A stretch of DNA of 64,000 nucleotides from Pseudomonas paralcaligenes (GCF_019655855.1 NZ_BPFX01000034.1:1-64000), one strand, 5' to 3'. Positions 56,607 through 64,000 are shown, numbered from the stretch's first letter. Numbers and translations are program-made. Notes: generated by a model from the letters alone, not told the origin.

Positions 56607-56765
56607 GGGCCACCTCCTTGCCTTGCATGGTAGGGAGGTGCCGGTGCGCTTCACATTCCTCCATGGCGCTACCTCCAAAGAGGCAGATGCCAGTGGATTG
56701 GGGTGTGGAGACTCTGCGGCCCGGGGGAAGTGCCGCCGACGATAGGCGACTGTCGTTCCGTGGCC

Positions 56766-56779
56766 TTGATGCCCATCAA
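56766..56779. promoter_or_regulatory. Perfect ANR/DNR box upstream of dnr
   Basis: TTGAT-GCCC-ATCAA is an exact FNR-family site. On the minus strand a TATCGT -10 (56739-56744) places it near -40.5 of a promoter for the regulator gene, suggesting ANR control or self-regulation. Confidence 0.8.
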
Positions 56780-56813
56780 GTTCTCTCGAACGGAGGAGCG
56801 ATTTTTTCCGTTC

Positions 56814-56827
56814 TTGATTCTGGTCAG
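56814..56827 (+). promoter_or_regulatory. Second FNR-like box toward the NifQ-like operon
   Basis: TTGAT-TCTG-GTCAG matches 8 of 10 bases. It is 80 nt before the small ORF at 56894. The -10 is unclear (TAGCGT at 56850-56855 has the right spacing). Confidence 0.5.
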
Positions 56828-56893
56828 TTCTGCCCGGGGCGGCATTGCGTAGCGTTATATCCAAGTTGCTATTACGGATTGGGAGGCAAGCGG

Positions 56894-57031
56894 ATGAAAG
56901 CGAGAGGCATCGGGCGCCTGAGGCGCGGCGGACTGCTGCTCTCCGGCAATCCTGGCGTGGCGCCGGGGCAGGGCGAGGGCCGCATCGCGCCGCGCCATGT
57001 CGAAGTCGCCGTGGGCAGGGTCGCCGCATGA
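56894..57031 (+). CDS. Small ORF (45 residues) upstream of the NifQ-like gene
   Basis: The reading frame begins MKARGIGRLRRGGLLLSGNP and is Gly- and Arg-rich with no known domain. It is supported by a strong ribosome site (GGGAGG, 8 nt before the ATG) and by a 4-nt ATGA overlap with the NifQ-like start, so it is probably translated and coupled. It could be a leader peptide or a small basic protein. No Cys is present. Confidence 0.5.
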   Translation: MKARGIGRLRRGGLLLSGNPGVAPGQGEGRIAPRHVEVAVGRVAA

Positions 57032-57537
57032 ACGCGCAGGCGCGCAACCCGGCGATGGAAGGCCCGGCCGTCCGTGCGGTGAGCGCGGTGCTGAGTGGCG
57101 CCCAGGGCGGCGACCTGCCGCTGTTCGCTTGGACTCTGGGCCTGGCGCAGACCGAGCAGCGGGCGATGCTGCGCCGCCGTTTTTCCGTACTGGCACAGGC
57201 GCCGATGGTGCCGGAGGGCTGCTATGTGCGCATCGGCATCGCGCCGTTGCAGTTCGCGCCGATGGCGGCGCTGCTGCGCGAGCATGGCCACCGGGAGCTG
57301 GCCGAGGACCTGTCCGATTATCTGGCGAGGGCGCTGGCCGCCGCCTGCTTCGGCCACCGGGAGCTGTGGCAGGACCTCGGGTTGAGGCACCGGGAGGAGC
57401 TGGACTGGTTCATGGTGCTGTACTTCCCGCTGCTGTATCGGCGCAACGCCGCCGGCGGATGCTGGAAGCGCTTCCTTTTCGCCGAATCGGAGCATAGCGC
57501 GGCGGCTTTGCCGGTATGCTTGCGGCCTGTCGTTTGA
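57028..57537 (+). CDS. NifQ-like protein lacking the terminal Cys motif
   Basis: This 169-residue protein matches the C-terminal half of NifQ: HRELWQDLGLRHREELDWF, then YFPLLYRRNAAGGCWKRFLF. NifQ delivers molybdenum (as a Mo-Fe-S cluster) to nitrogenase cofactor assembly through a C-x4-C-x2-C-x5-C motif. That motif is absent here: after the KRFLF segment only one Cys remains (PVCLRPVV). It sits directly before modE, with no nitrogenase genes, so a Mo-delivery or Mo-sensing role for nitrate reductase is a reasonable guess. Expression is probably anaerobic. Confidence 0.7.
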   Translation: MNAQARNPAMEGPAVRAVSAVLSGAQGGDLPLFAWTLGLAQTEQRAMLRRRFSVLAQAPMVPEGCYVRIGIAPLQFAPMAALLREHGHRELAEDLSDYLARALAAACFGHRELWQDLGLRHREELDWFMVLYFPLLYRRNAAGGCWKRFLFAESEHSAAALPVCLRPVV

Positions 57538-57553
57538 GGCTCGGGAGGCAGGG

Positions 57554-58363
57554 ATGGACAAGGACAACTCGATCCAGCTGCACGGTTCGCTGTGGATGAC
57601 GGTCGCCGGCGAGAACTTCGGCGGCCGGGGTCGCGTGGCGCTGCTGGCCAGGGTCGCCGAGTGCGGCTCCATCACCCGGGCGGCCAAGTCCCTGGGCATG
57701 AGCTACAAGGCCGCTTGGGACGCCATCGATACCATGAACAACCTGGCCGGCGAGCCGCTGGTGGCGCGCCTGGTCGGCGGCAAGGGCGGCGGCGGCACGC
57801 GCCTGACCCCGCGCGGCGTGCGCCTGGTGGAGAACTTCCGCCTGATCGAGCGCGAGCACCAGCGTTTCGTGGAGCAACTGGGACGGCAGGCCGAAGGCAT
57901 TGCCGACGACTATCTACTGGTCAGGCGGATGAGCATGAAAAGCAGCGCGCGCAATCAGTTCTTCGGAAGCGTAACCCAGGTCCGGCGCGGCGCCGTCAAC
58001 GACGAGGTGGAGCTGGCGGTGGCCGACGGCGTGAAGATCGTCGCCGTGATCACCCACGACAGCTCCGAGGCGCTGGGGCTTGCGCCGGGCTGCGAGGCCT
58101 TCGCGCTGATCAAGTCGTCCTCGATCATCCTGGTCGCCGACGACGAGGGCACGCGCTTCTCGGCCCGCAACCGCCTGCGCGGCGTGGTGGCGCGGGTGCA
58201 GCCGGGGGCGGTCAGCACCGAGGTGGTGATCGAACTACCGGCGGGGCCGACCGTGGCGGCGATCATCACCCACGAGAGCGGCGAGGCGCTCGGCCTGCAG
58301 CCGGGGCAGGAGATCACGGCGATCTTCAAGGCTTCCAGCGTGATCCTCGGCGTCCCCGCCTGA
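57554..58363 (+). CDS. modE: Molybdate-responsive regulator ModE
   Basis: This 269-residue protein has an N-terminal LysR-like winged helix (about 25-105, RVALLARVAECGSITRAAKS and MSYKAAWDAIDTMNNL) and two C-terminal Mop domains that bind molybdate (SARNQFFGSVTQVRRGAVND; SARNRLRGVVARVQPGAVST). It is 16 nt downstream of the NifQ-like gene and probably in the same transcript. ModE normally represses molybdate uptake and can activate Mo-enzyme genes. No modABC lies in the window. Confidence 0.94.
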   Translation: MDKDNSIQLHGSLWMTVAGENFGGRGRVALLARVAECGSITRAAKSLGMSYKAAWDAIDTMNNLAGEPLVARLVGGKGGGGTRLTPRGVRLVENFRLIEREHQRFVEQLGRQAEGIADDYLLVRRMSMKSSARNQFFGSVTQVRRGAVNDEVELAVADGVKIVAVITHDSSEALGLAPGCEAFALIKSSSIILVADDEGTRFSARNRLRGVVARVQPGAVSTEVVIELPAGPTVAAIITHESGEALGLQPGQEITAIFKASSVILGVPA

Positions 58364-58378
58364 GCCCTCTGGCCGGGC

Positions 58379-58420
58379 TTGATTCCGGACAAGTCCGCGC
58401 GCCGGACCGCGTGCTATTCC
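58379..58420 (+). promoter_or_regulatory. Possible ANR-controlled promoter of the carbonic anhydrase
   Basis: TTGAT-TCCG-GACAA (58379-58392, 8 of 10) is followed by an extended -10 TGCTATTCC (hexamer 58415-58420) that puts the box at -41.5. Motif and spacing only. Confidence 0.45.
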
Positions 58421-58451
58421 GCCACGGGACGAATGCCGTGGAGGATCGGGC

Positions 58452-59078
58452 GTGGACGTGGAGCAGTTGCTGGCCAACAACCGTTACTGGGCGGAATCGC
58501 TGCGGGCGCGCGATCCGGATTTCTTCGCCCGCCTGGCCCGCCAGCAGCGGCCGGAATTCCTCTGGATAGGCTGCTCGGACAGCCGGGTGCCGGCCAATGA
58601 GGTGGTGGGGCTGATGCCGGGCGAGCTGTTCGTGCACCGCAACGTGGCCAACATGGTGGTGGCCACGGATATGAACTTCCTGTCCGTGCTGCAGTACGCC
58701 GTCGACGTACTGCAGGTGGGCCAGGTGATCGTCTGCGGCCACTACGGCTGCGGCGGCGTGCGCGCCGCGCTGGGGCATGAGGAGCTGGGGCTGATCGACA
58801 ACTGGCTGCGCGCGCTCAAGGCGCTGTATCACCAGAACCTGCCGCGCTTCGAAGGGCTGGACCCGGAGCGGCAGGTCGACCTGCTGTGCGAGCTGAACGT
58901 GCAGCGCCAGGTACGCAACGTCTGCCACACCACCATCGTGCAGAACGCCTGGCGCCGCGGCCACCGGCTGGCCGTGCACGGCTGGATCTACGGCCTGAGC
59001 GACGGCCTGGTGAAGGACCTGCGGGTGACGGTGAACAGCGCCGCGCAGCTGGACAGCACCTTTCTCTACGACCAGTGA
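58452..59078 (+). CDS. Beta-class carbonic anhydrase
   Basis: This 208-residue zinc enzyme interconverts CO2 and bicarbonate. Zinc ligands and active-site residues are intact: Cys41-Ser-Asp43-Ser-Arg45, His97 and Cys100 (VCGHYGCGG). The start is a GTG at 58452. Its place beside nar genes suggests use when respiration produces CO2 without oxygen. The family includes E. coli Can and CynT; which of these it resembles more cannot be settled by eye. Confidence 0.93.
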   Translation: MDVEQLLANNRYWAESLRARDPDFFARLARQQRPEFLWIGCSDSRVPANEVVGLMPGELFVHRNVANMVVATDMNFLSVLQYAVDVLQVGQVIVCGHYGCGGVRAALGHEELGLIDNWLRALKALYHQNLPRFEGLDPERQVDLLCELNVQRQVRNVCHTTIVQNAWRRGHRLAVHGWIYGLSDGLVKDLRVTVNSAAQLDSTFLYDQ

Positions 59079-59133
59079 CGCCCCGGGGCGCCGGGCTTCC
59101 TGCGGGCTATGTCCGCGTCCGCTATCGCACACC

Positions 59134-59198
59134 TTGTGGGAGCGGATTCATCCGTGAATGTCGCGGCCAATCGGCATGCCGCCCAACCGTTCCCGCAA
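59134..59198. repeat. Diverged REP pair after the carbonic anhydrase gene
   Basis: TTGTGGGAGCGG at the left end faces an inverted GCCGCCCAACCGTTCCCGCAA-type end, with the CGGCCAATCGG variant also seen at 30421 and 42151. It lies between convergent genes. Confidence 0.65.
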
Positions 59199-59243
59199 AA
59201 GTAGGATCGCGCCACCCGCACGTCACGGGGGCAGAGCCTTCCT

Positions 59244-59672
59244 TCAGCCGTAGCTCCCGGTCGTTTCCTGCACCTTCCCGGGCGGAATGTCGATGACGAT
59301 GCGCTCGCGCAGCCAGCGGGCGAACTCGGCTTCGTCGAGCGAGCCTTCGGCCAGGCCGATCATGGCCGCGTACTTCTCTTCATCGGTGGTGACCAGGGTG
59401 CAGTCGTTGAGTTGCAGGAAAACCCGGTAGCAAACATGCGCCGTACGCTTGTTGCCATCGACGAAGGGATGGTTGCGTGCCAGGCCGTAGGCCAGGCTGG
59501 CGGCCAGATCGGCCATGTCCGGCGGGGGCTCGCCATAGGCATGGCGCTGCTGGGGGCGCGCCAGGGCGGAGTCGAGCAGGGCCTCGTCGCGCACGCCGCT
59601 GCCGCCGCCATGTTCGGACAACTGGCGGTCGTGGATGGCCAATGCCAGGGTCTTGCCGATCCAGACGATCAT
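59244..59672 (-). CDS. Doc/Fic family toxin
   Basis: This 142-residue Fic-fold protein has the active motif HPFVDGNKR (68-76) at full match to HxFx(D/E)GNKR, so it should transfer a nucleotide or phosphate onto a target protein, as in Doc. The AAA-like N-terminus begins MIVWIGKTLALAIHD. It follows the antitoxin gene by 10 nt. The ATG-led second gene and the small size fit a type II toxin. No phd gene is present; the partner is an AbrB-type protein. Confidence 0.85.
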   Translation of the reverse strand: MIVWIGKTLALAIHDRQLSEHGGGSGVRDEALLDSALARPQQRHAYGEPPPDMADLAASLAYGLARNHPFVDGNKRTAHVCYRVFLQLNDCTLVTTDEEKYAAMIGLAEGSLDEAEFARWLRERIVIDIPPGKVQETTGSYG

Positions 59673-59682
59673 CGGGCGATTC

Positions 59683-59904
59683 TCACTGGGCCAGCTTGTG
59701 CAGTACCTGGCGGTCTTCGCGCATGATCTGCTCCGCCACATCCATCTGCTCGGCCAGGGTCGGATCGAACACGGTGAGCTTGATGCCGTCCGGCGTCTCC
59801 AGCACATACAGCTCGTCGCCTTTCTCCAGGCGCAGGCGGGCGAGGATTTCCTTGGGCAGGATGACGCCGGCGGAATTGCCGATGGCGCTGATCTTGAGTT
59901 TCAT
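59683..59904 (-). CDS. AbrB/MazE-fold antitoxin
   Basis: This 73-residue protein has the swapped-hairpin DNA-binding fold of AbrB/MazE: MKLKISAIGNSAGVILPKEI, then RLEKGDELYVLETPDG. A flexible C-terminal tail (LAEQMDVAEQIMREDRQVL) would wrap the toxin. It is the first gene of the pair, just downstream of a palindromic operator, as expected for autoregulation. Doc toxins usually pair with Phd; here an AbrB-type partner is used. Confidence 0.85.
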   Translation of the reverse strand: MKLKISAIGNSAGVILPKEILARLRLEKGDELYVLETPDGIKLTVFDPTLAEQMDVAEQIMREDRQVLHKLAQ

Positions 59905-59915
59905 GGTGCCTCCGG

Positions 59916-59945
59916 GGTTGGTTATAACGAATGGTATAACCAACC
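59916..59945 (-). promoter_or_regulatory. Operator of the Fic/AbrB pair
   Basis: A near-perfect 13-bp inverted repeat (GGTTGGTTATAAC / GGTATAACCAACC, centre GAAT) lies 11 nt upstream of the antitoxin start. It contains TATAAC/TATACC -10-like cores. AbrB/MazE antitoxins normally bind such sites to repress their own operon. Confidence 0.75.
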
Positions 59946-60024
59946 TCGGCCGCCCGCAACGCTTCCCCCGCACCGCCGATCGGCGTGTCACGCATGACTT
60001 CTGTCGTGTGCGGAAAAACATGCC

Positions 60025-60093
60025 GTGGGAGCGGCCTTGGCCGCGAAGCTTTTAGCGTGCCGCCTCGGTTCGCGGCCAAGGCCGCTACCGCAC
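60025..60093. repeat. Opposed REP pair between the toxin-antitoxin locus and narL
   Basis: A full REP (60025-60047, GTGGGAGCGGCC start) faces an inverted copy (60069-60093) with a single change near its end (GCTACCGC). It lies just past the narL stop. Confidence 0.8.
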
Positions 60094-60104
60094 AACCTGG
60101 AGCC

Positions 60105-60734
60105 TCAGCGCAGGTTCTCCAAGGCCCACACAGCGGCCTCCACCCGCGAGCGCAGGCCGAGCTTGTGCAGCAGGTTCTTCACGTGGACCTTCACCGTGCC
60201 CTCGGTGATGCCGAGCTTGTTGCCGATCATCTTGTTGCTCAGGCCGGAGGCGATCATCTTCAGCACCTGGCGCTCGCGGTCGGTGAGGTCCAGCGAGCTG
60301 GCGCCCTGCGGCGTGCGCAGGGCCTGGGCCAGCACGGTGGTCAGGGACGGGCTGACCACCAGGGTGCCGTGCAGCACGTCGCGCAGGCGGGCGATCAGGT
60401 GTTCCGGCTCCATGTCCTTGAGCAGGTAGCCGTCGGCGCCGAAGCGCATGGCGTCGCGCACGTCGTTCTCGGCATCGGACACGGTGAACAGCAGCACCTT
60501 GCCGGCGAAGCCCTGTTCGCGCAGGCGCTTGAGGGTCTCCACGCCGTTGAGCTGGGGCATGTTGTTGTCCAGCAGGACCAGGTCGGGGGCCAGCCGCGCG
60601 ACCTGCTCGCAGGCCTCCGCGCCGTTGTTCGCTTCGCCGACCACCACCAGGTCGCCCTCCAGTTCGATCAGTTGGCGGATGCCGCGACGCATCATGGGGT
60701 GGTCGTCGACCAGCAGCAGGGTGTGGGCGTTCAT
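60105..60734 (-). CDS. narL: Nitrate/nitrite response regulator NarL
   Basis: This 209-residue regulator has a receiver domain with the phospho-acceptor Asp56 (LVLLDNNMPQLNG) and acidic pocket LLVDDHPMM, and a LuxR-type helix-turn-helix (LTDRERQVLKMIASGLSNKMIG). Phosphorylated NarL binds nitrate-regulated promoters such as narK-narGHJI. Its ATG overlaps the narX stop (ATGA). Confidence 0.95.
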   Translation of the reverse strand: MNAHTLLLVDDHPMMRRGIRQLIELEGDLVVVGEANNGAEACEQVARLAPDLVLLDNNMPQLNGVETLKRLREQGFAGKVLLFTVSDAENDVRDAMRFGADGYLLKDMEPEHLIARLRDVLHGTLVVSPSLTTVLAQALRTPQGASSLDLTDRERQVLKMIASGLSNKMIGNKLGITEGTVKVHVKNLLHKLGLRSRVEAAVWALENLR

Positions 60735-62533
60735 AGCGAGGCCTCGTGGCTCGGTTGACGCAGGAAGCCGGGGCAGAAGCGCAGTTCCACGCGCGTGCCC
60801 CGCTGCTTGCGACGGGTGATGGAGAGCTTGCCGCCCAGGCTGCGGGCGCGCTCGTGCATGATGTTCAGGCCGTGGTGCAGGCGGGTGTCGAAGCCCGGGG
60901 TGATGCCGACGCCGTCGTCCTCGACGAGCAGCTCGACTTCCTCGCCGGATTGCCGCAGCTGCACCCAGGCCTGTTCCGCCTGGGCGTGGCGGGCGCAGTT
61001 GGAGAGCGCCTCGCGGGCGATCTGCAGCAGGTGTATCTGTTCCGTGGCCGACAGGCTGAAGGCCAGCGGCGAGCTTTCCAGCAGCACCCGCATGCCGCCG
61101 CGCTCGGCGAATTCGCGGGCGGTGTCGTCCAGCGCCTGCTCGATGCCGCCGTCCTGGATCTGCAGGCGGAAGGTGGTGAGCAGCTCGCGCAGCTGGCGGT
61201 AGGCGTTGTTCAGGCCGTCGCGCAGCTCGTCGCTGACCTCCAGCAGGCGTTCGCCTTCTTCGCCGCGGCGGATCAGCGTCTGCAGGCGGCTCACCTGCAG
61301 CTTCATGTAGGACAGGGCCTGGGCCAGGGAGTCGTGCAGTTCGCGGGCGATGGTGGTGCGCTCGTCGAGCAGCAGGAGGCGGTCGTCCTGCTCGCGCTGG
61401 CGCTCCAGCGACAGCGAGGTGCCGATCAGGTGCGCCAGCGCCTGGATCAGCTCGCGCTCCCAGGGATGCGGCGTATGGCGGTCGATGTAGTGGGCGCGCA
61501 GCTCGCCGAGGTTGTTGCCCTGGGAGCTGATCGGGTAGAGCAGGCTGTCGCTGCCCCCGTGCCGCTCGCAGCTGGCGCATTCGTTGCGCGAGCAGATGTC
61601 GCGCGAGGCGCTGCCATGCAGCGCGATCAGGTGCTCGACCGGCTCGCGCATGTCGCCCTTCAGGCACAGGCTCAGGCGCAGGCCGGGCAGGCGCTGCTGG
61701 AAGCTGTCGATCAGCGCGTCGAGCTGGCCGGCGCTCGCCGGGCTGCTGGCGATGCTGCGACTGCTTTGGTACAGCAGCTCCAGCGCGGCATTGCTCTTCG
61801 CCAGCTGCTGGGTCTTCTCGGCCACCCGCGAGGCCAGGGTCAGGTGGGATTCCTCGATGGCATCCGCCATGGCGTTGAAGCTGTCGGCCATCTGCCCCAG
61901 TTCGTCGCTGGACCTGTGCTCGATCCGCGCATTGAGGTCGCCGGCGCGGAAGCGCTCGGTGGCGCCCACCAGTTCCTGCAGGGGGGTGATCACGCTGCTC
62001 TGCAGCTCGAACATGCCCACCAGCAGGATGATCACGGTCATCAGCAGCGCCGCGCCCTGGATGCTCTGCTGCCAGCCCTGGCGCTTCTCGCTCTGCTTCT
62101 GCAGCAACAGCACGAAGTGTTCGAGCTGGCCGACGAAGATTTCCGACTGCTGCTGGAACGTGACCCTGTCACCACGCTCCAGGGCTGGCCGCAGCTGCCC
62201 CTGCCACCGGTCGCGGATGTTGGCGAAGGCCTGGGCCACCGGGCTCTGCCGGTCGCCGTCGACCATGTGCTTGAGTGCGCTGCTGTCCAGGCGCCGCTGC
62301 ATGTCGTCGCGCAGATGGCCTATCGCCTGCGGCGACGCGTTCGCCTCCAGCTGCCAGTTGAGGCGGTAGACGGCCATGCGCAGGGAACCGGCGGTGTTGA
62401 TGGCCGCGGCGTCGTCTTCGCTGACCCAGGCGATCAGCACGGCGCTGAACGCGCTGAAGAAGGTGAGGGTGGCGATGAGGATGACGGCCAGACCGGCGCG
62501 AGCGGGCAGGGAGCCTTTCAACCAGTCCAGCAT
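60731..62533 (-). CDS. narX: Nitrate/nitrite sensor kinase NarX
   Basis: This 600-residue sensor has a first helix (about 12-36), a periplasmic P-box that binds nitrate (AINTAGSLRMAVYRL, about 44-58), a second helix (about 150-170), a HAMP domain, and a central GAF-like part with clustered Cys (DICSRNECASCERHGG). The HisKA_3 domain has the phosphorylated His in ARELHDSLAQAL near residue 397, followed by an ATPase domain. The ATG at 62533 is preceded by GGAGG; one 15 nt upstream is less likely. It is divergent from narK. Confidence 0.94.
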   Translation of the reverse strand: MLDWLKGSLPARAGLAVILIATLTFFSAFSAVLIAWVSEDDAAAINTAGSLRMAVYRLNWQLEANASPQAIGHLRDDMQRRLDSSALKHMVDGDRQSPVAQAFANIRDRWQGQLRPALERGDRVTFQQQSEIFVGQLEHFVLLLQKQSEKRQGWQQSIQGAALLMTVIILLVGMFELQSSVITPLQELVGATERFRAGDLNARIEHRSSDELGQMADSFNAMADAIEESHLTLASRVAEKTQQLAKSNAALELLYQSSRSIASSPASAGQLDALIDSFQQRLPGLRLSLCLKGDMREPVEHLIALHGSASRDICSRNECASCERHGGSDSLLYPISSQGNNLGELRAHYIDRHTPHPWERELIQALAHLIGTSLSLERQREQDDRLLLLDERTTIARELHDSLAQALSYMKLQVSRLQTLIRRGEEGERLLEVSDELRDGLNNAYRQLRELLTTFRLQIQDGGIEQALDDTAREFAERGGMRVLLESSPLAFSLSATEQIHLLQIAREALSNCARHAQAEQAWVQLRQSGEEVELLVEDDGVGITPGFDTRLHHGLNIMHERARSLGGKLSITRRKQRGTRVELRFCPGFLRQPSHEASL

Positions 62534-62613
62534 GGCGGCTACCTCCAAAGAGTTCCGGCGCCCGTGCAGGCCCGGCGGGTGAGCTTGCTTGTTGTTATAA
62601 GTCGATGATCTAC

Positions 62614-62647
62614 AAGGGATATTTTTCGTATTTCCAGCCTATCCCTT
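62614..62647. promoter_or_regulatory. Inverted repeat in the narX-narK intergenic region
   Basis: AAGGGATA (62614-62621) and TATCCCTT (62640-62647) form an 8-bp inverted repeat with an 18-bp centre. TATCCCT differs by one base from TACCCCT, a NarL-type heptamer. It may be a NarL site. Confidence 0.35.
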
Positions 62648-62693
62648 TGGAGGTATCCGGCCCCATGGTAGGAGTTGGAGCGGCCTGGCTTCC

Positions 62694-62707
62694 TTGATTT
62701 GGATCAA
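62694..62707 (+). promoter_or_regulatory. Perfect ANR/FNR box upstream of narK
   Basis: TTGAT-TTGG-ATCAA is an exact FNR-family site, 59 nt before the narK start. CATAGC at 62727-62732 is a possible -10. Control by ANR and NarL is known for this operon in P. aeruginosa. Confidence 0.85.
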
Positions 62708-62766
62708 GGGCGGGAGGGGGCCGGTGCATAGCCTGCGAGCCATGAGAGTCGCTTGGGAGAGCGGTC

Positions 62767-64000
62767 ATGGCGAGTCGGAAAGTGCAACAGGGGCTGGTGC
62801 TGGGGATGAGCACCGCTGCGTTCACCATCTGCTTCATGGTGTGGATGATGTTCGCGGTGCTCGGCGTGCCCATCAAGGAGCTGCTGCAGCTCAACGAGAC
62901 CCAGTTCGGCCTGCTGGCGTCCACCCCGGTGCTGACCGGGTCGCTGATCCGCCTGCCGCTGGGCATGCTCACCGACCGCTTCGGCGGGCGCATCGTGTTC
63001 TTCGTGCTGATGCTGGTCTGCGTGCTGCCGATCTACCTGATCGGCGAGGCCACCGAGTATTGGCAGTTCCTGGTGCTGGGGCTGTTCGTCGGCCTGGCCG
63101 GCGGCTCCTTCTCGGTGGGCATCGCCTACGTCGCCAAGTGGTTCGAGAAGTCCAGCCAGGGCCTGGCCATGGGCATCTTCGGCGCGGGCAACGCGGGTTC
63201 GGCGCTGACCAAGTTCCTCGCCCCGGCGATCATCGCCGCGGCCAGCTGGCAGATGGTGCCGAAGATCTACTCGGCGATCATGTTCGTCACCGCGCTGCTG
63301 TTCTGGTTCTTCAGCTACGACGACAAGAGCCACCGCACGCCCAGCAGCGTGTCCTTCGGCGAGCAGCTCAAGACCCTCCGTGATCCGCGGGTGTGGCGCT
63401 ACTGCCAGTACTACTCGATCGTCTTCGGCGGCTACGTGGCGCTGGCCCTGTGGATGACCAAGTACTACGTGCAGGAGTACGGCTTCAGCCTGCAGAGCGC
63501 GGCGCTGCTGGCCGCCTGCTTCTCCCTGCCGGGCGGCGTGCTGCGCGCCATCGGCGGCTGGATGAGCGACCGCTGGGGCGCGCACGGCGTGACCTGGTGG
63601 GTGATGTGGGTGAGCTGGATCTGCCTGTTCGTCCTGTCCTACCCGCAGACCGACTTCACCGTGCATACCGTCGATGGCCCGCGCACGTTCCATGTCGGCC
63701 TCAACGTCTGGGTGTTCACCGCGCTGATGTTCGTCATGGGCATCGCCTGGGCCTTCGGCAAGGCCTCGGTGTTCAAGTACATCTCCGACGAGTTTCCCGA
63801 TCGCATGGGGGCCGTGTCCGGCATCGTCGGGCTGGCCGGCGGCCTGGGCGGCTTCGTCCTGCCGATCATGTTCGGCGCCCTGGTGGACCTCACCGGCGTG
63901 CGCAGCTCCTGCTTCATGCTGATGTACGGCGTGGTCTGGGTCTCCCTGATCTGGATGTACCTCAGCGAAGTCCGCAAAACCCCGGTCATGGGGTCGGGTT
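62767..64000 (+). CDS. narK: Nitrate/nitrite transporter, cut off by the window edge
   Basis: This major facilitator protein has 411 residues in the window and continues past the right edge. Many helices are visible, with the nitrate signatures VGLAGGSFSVGIAYVAKWFE and MGIFGAGNAGSALTKF, then MGIAWAFGKASVFKYISDEFP and GIVGLAGGLGGFVLP. The start ATG at 62767 has GGGAGAG upstream. It probably heads the narK-narGHJI operon, none of whose other genes is inside the window. Whether it is the NarK1 or NarK2 type cannot be settled. Confidence 0.93.
   Translation, partial: MASRKVQQGLVLGMSTAAFTICFMVWMMFAVLGVPIKELLQLNETQFGLLASTPVLTGSLIRLPLGMLTDRFGGRIVFFVLMLVCVLPIYLIGEATEYWQFLVLGLFVGLAGGSFSVGIAYVAKWFEKSSQGLAMGIFGAGNAGSALTKFLAPAIIAAASWQMVPKIYSAIMFVTALLFWFFSYDDKSHRTPSSVSFGEQLKTLRDPRVWRYCQYYSIVFGGYVALALWMTKYYVQEYGFSLQSAALLAACFSLPGGVLRAIGGWMSDRWGAHGVTWWVMWVSWICLFVLSYPQTDFTVHTVDGPRTFHVGLNVWVFTALMFVMGIAWAFGKASVFKYISDEFPDRMGAVSGIVGLAGGLGGFVLPIMFGALVDLTGVRSSCFMLMYGVVWVSLIWMYLSEVRKTPVMGSG

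Overview
The window is GC-rich, densely packed chromosomal DNA from a gamma-proteobacterium of the genus Pseudomonas (sensu lato). Whole blocks match Pseudomonas aeruginosa neighbourhoods from memory: the bat/moxR operon next to gdhB; miaE-bfd-rnt-pyrC-motY-argG-gloA; fabI-npp-mltD-gloB-methyltransferase-rnhA; moa/moe-ubiUVT; and narXL-narK. The blocks are joined in an order I do not recall from P. aeruginosa, and REP-type palindromes (GTGGGAGCGGCC...) lie at several junctions. I see no rRNA, tRNA, CRISPR array, IS element or prophage.

Region 1 (1-6182, minus strand) is a Bat/MoxR operon: an AAA+ chaperone, DUF58, DUF4381 and VWA/TPR membrane proteins and a truncated BatD. Region 2 (6539-11401) is the giant NAD-glutamate dehydrogenase. 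Region 3 (11491-20045) is housekeeping: a tandem universal stress protein with an ANR-type promoter, miaE, Fur-controlled bfd, rnt-pyrC, motY behind a sigma28 promoter, argG, gloA and an unusual secreted multi-domain protein. Region 4 (20222-34505) holds fabI, the five-gene Npp peptide/peptidyl-nucleoside ABC importer, an HDOD-GAF protein, a 240-bp element with 22-bp terminal inverted repeats, mltD, gloB, a methyltransferase and rnhA.

Region 5 (34706-40928) is an accessory uptake locus of unknown substrate: two paralogous four-helix membrane proteins bracket a Crp/Fnr regulator and a lipoprotein/permease/ATPase ABC importer, and a TonB-dependent receptor follows. Region 6 (41102-44336) is a patch of small membrane and immunity-like genes around an acyl-CoA dehydrogenase.

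Region 7 (44444-64000) is an anaerobic nitrogen-oxide island. A quinol-type NO reductase and the di-iron repair protein DnrN lie under a sigma54/NorR promoter. Then come norR, molybdopterin cofactor genes (moaC, moaD, moaE, moaB, moeA) with pdxH, oxygen-independent ubiquinone synthesis (ubiU, ubiV, ubiT), a DGC protein, a DNR-type regulator, a NifQ-like protein, modE, a carbonic anhydrase, a Fic/AbrB toxin-antitoxin pair, narL, narX and the start of narK. ANR/FNR-like boxes (TTGAT-N4-ATCAA or near matches) precede many of these units. The genes fit one programme: sense nitrate and low oxygen, make cofactor and quinone for nitrate respiration, import nitrate, and remove the NO produced.
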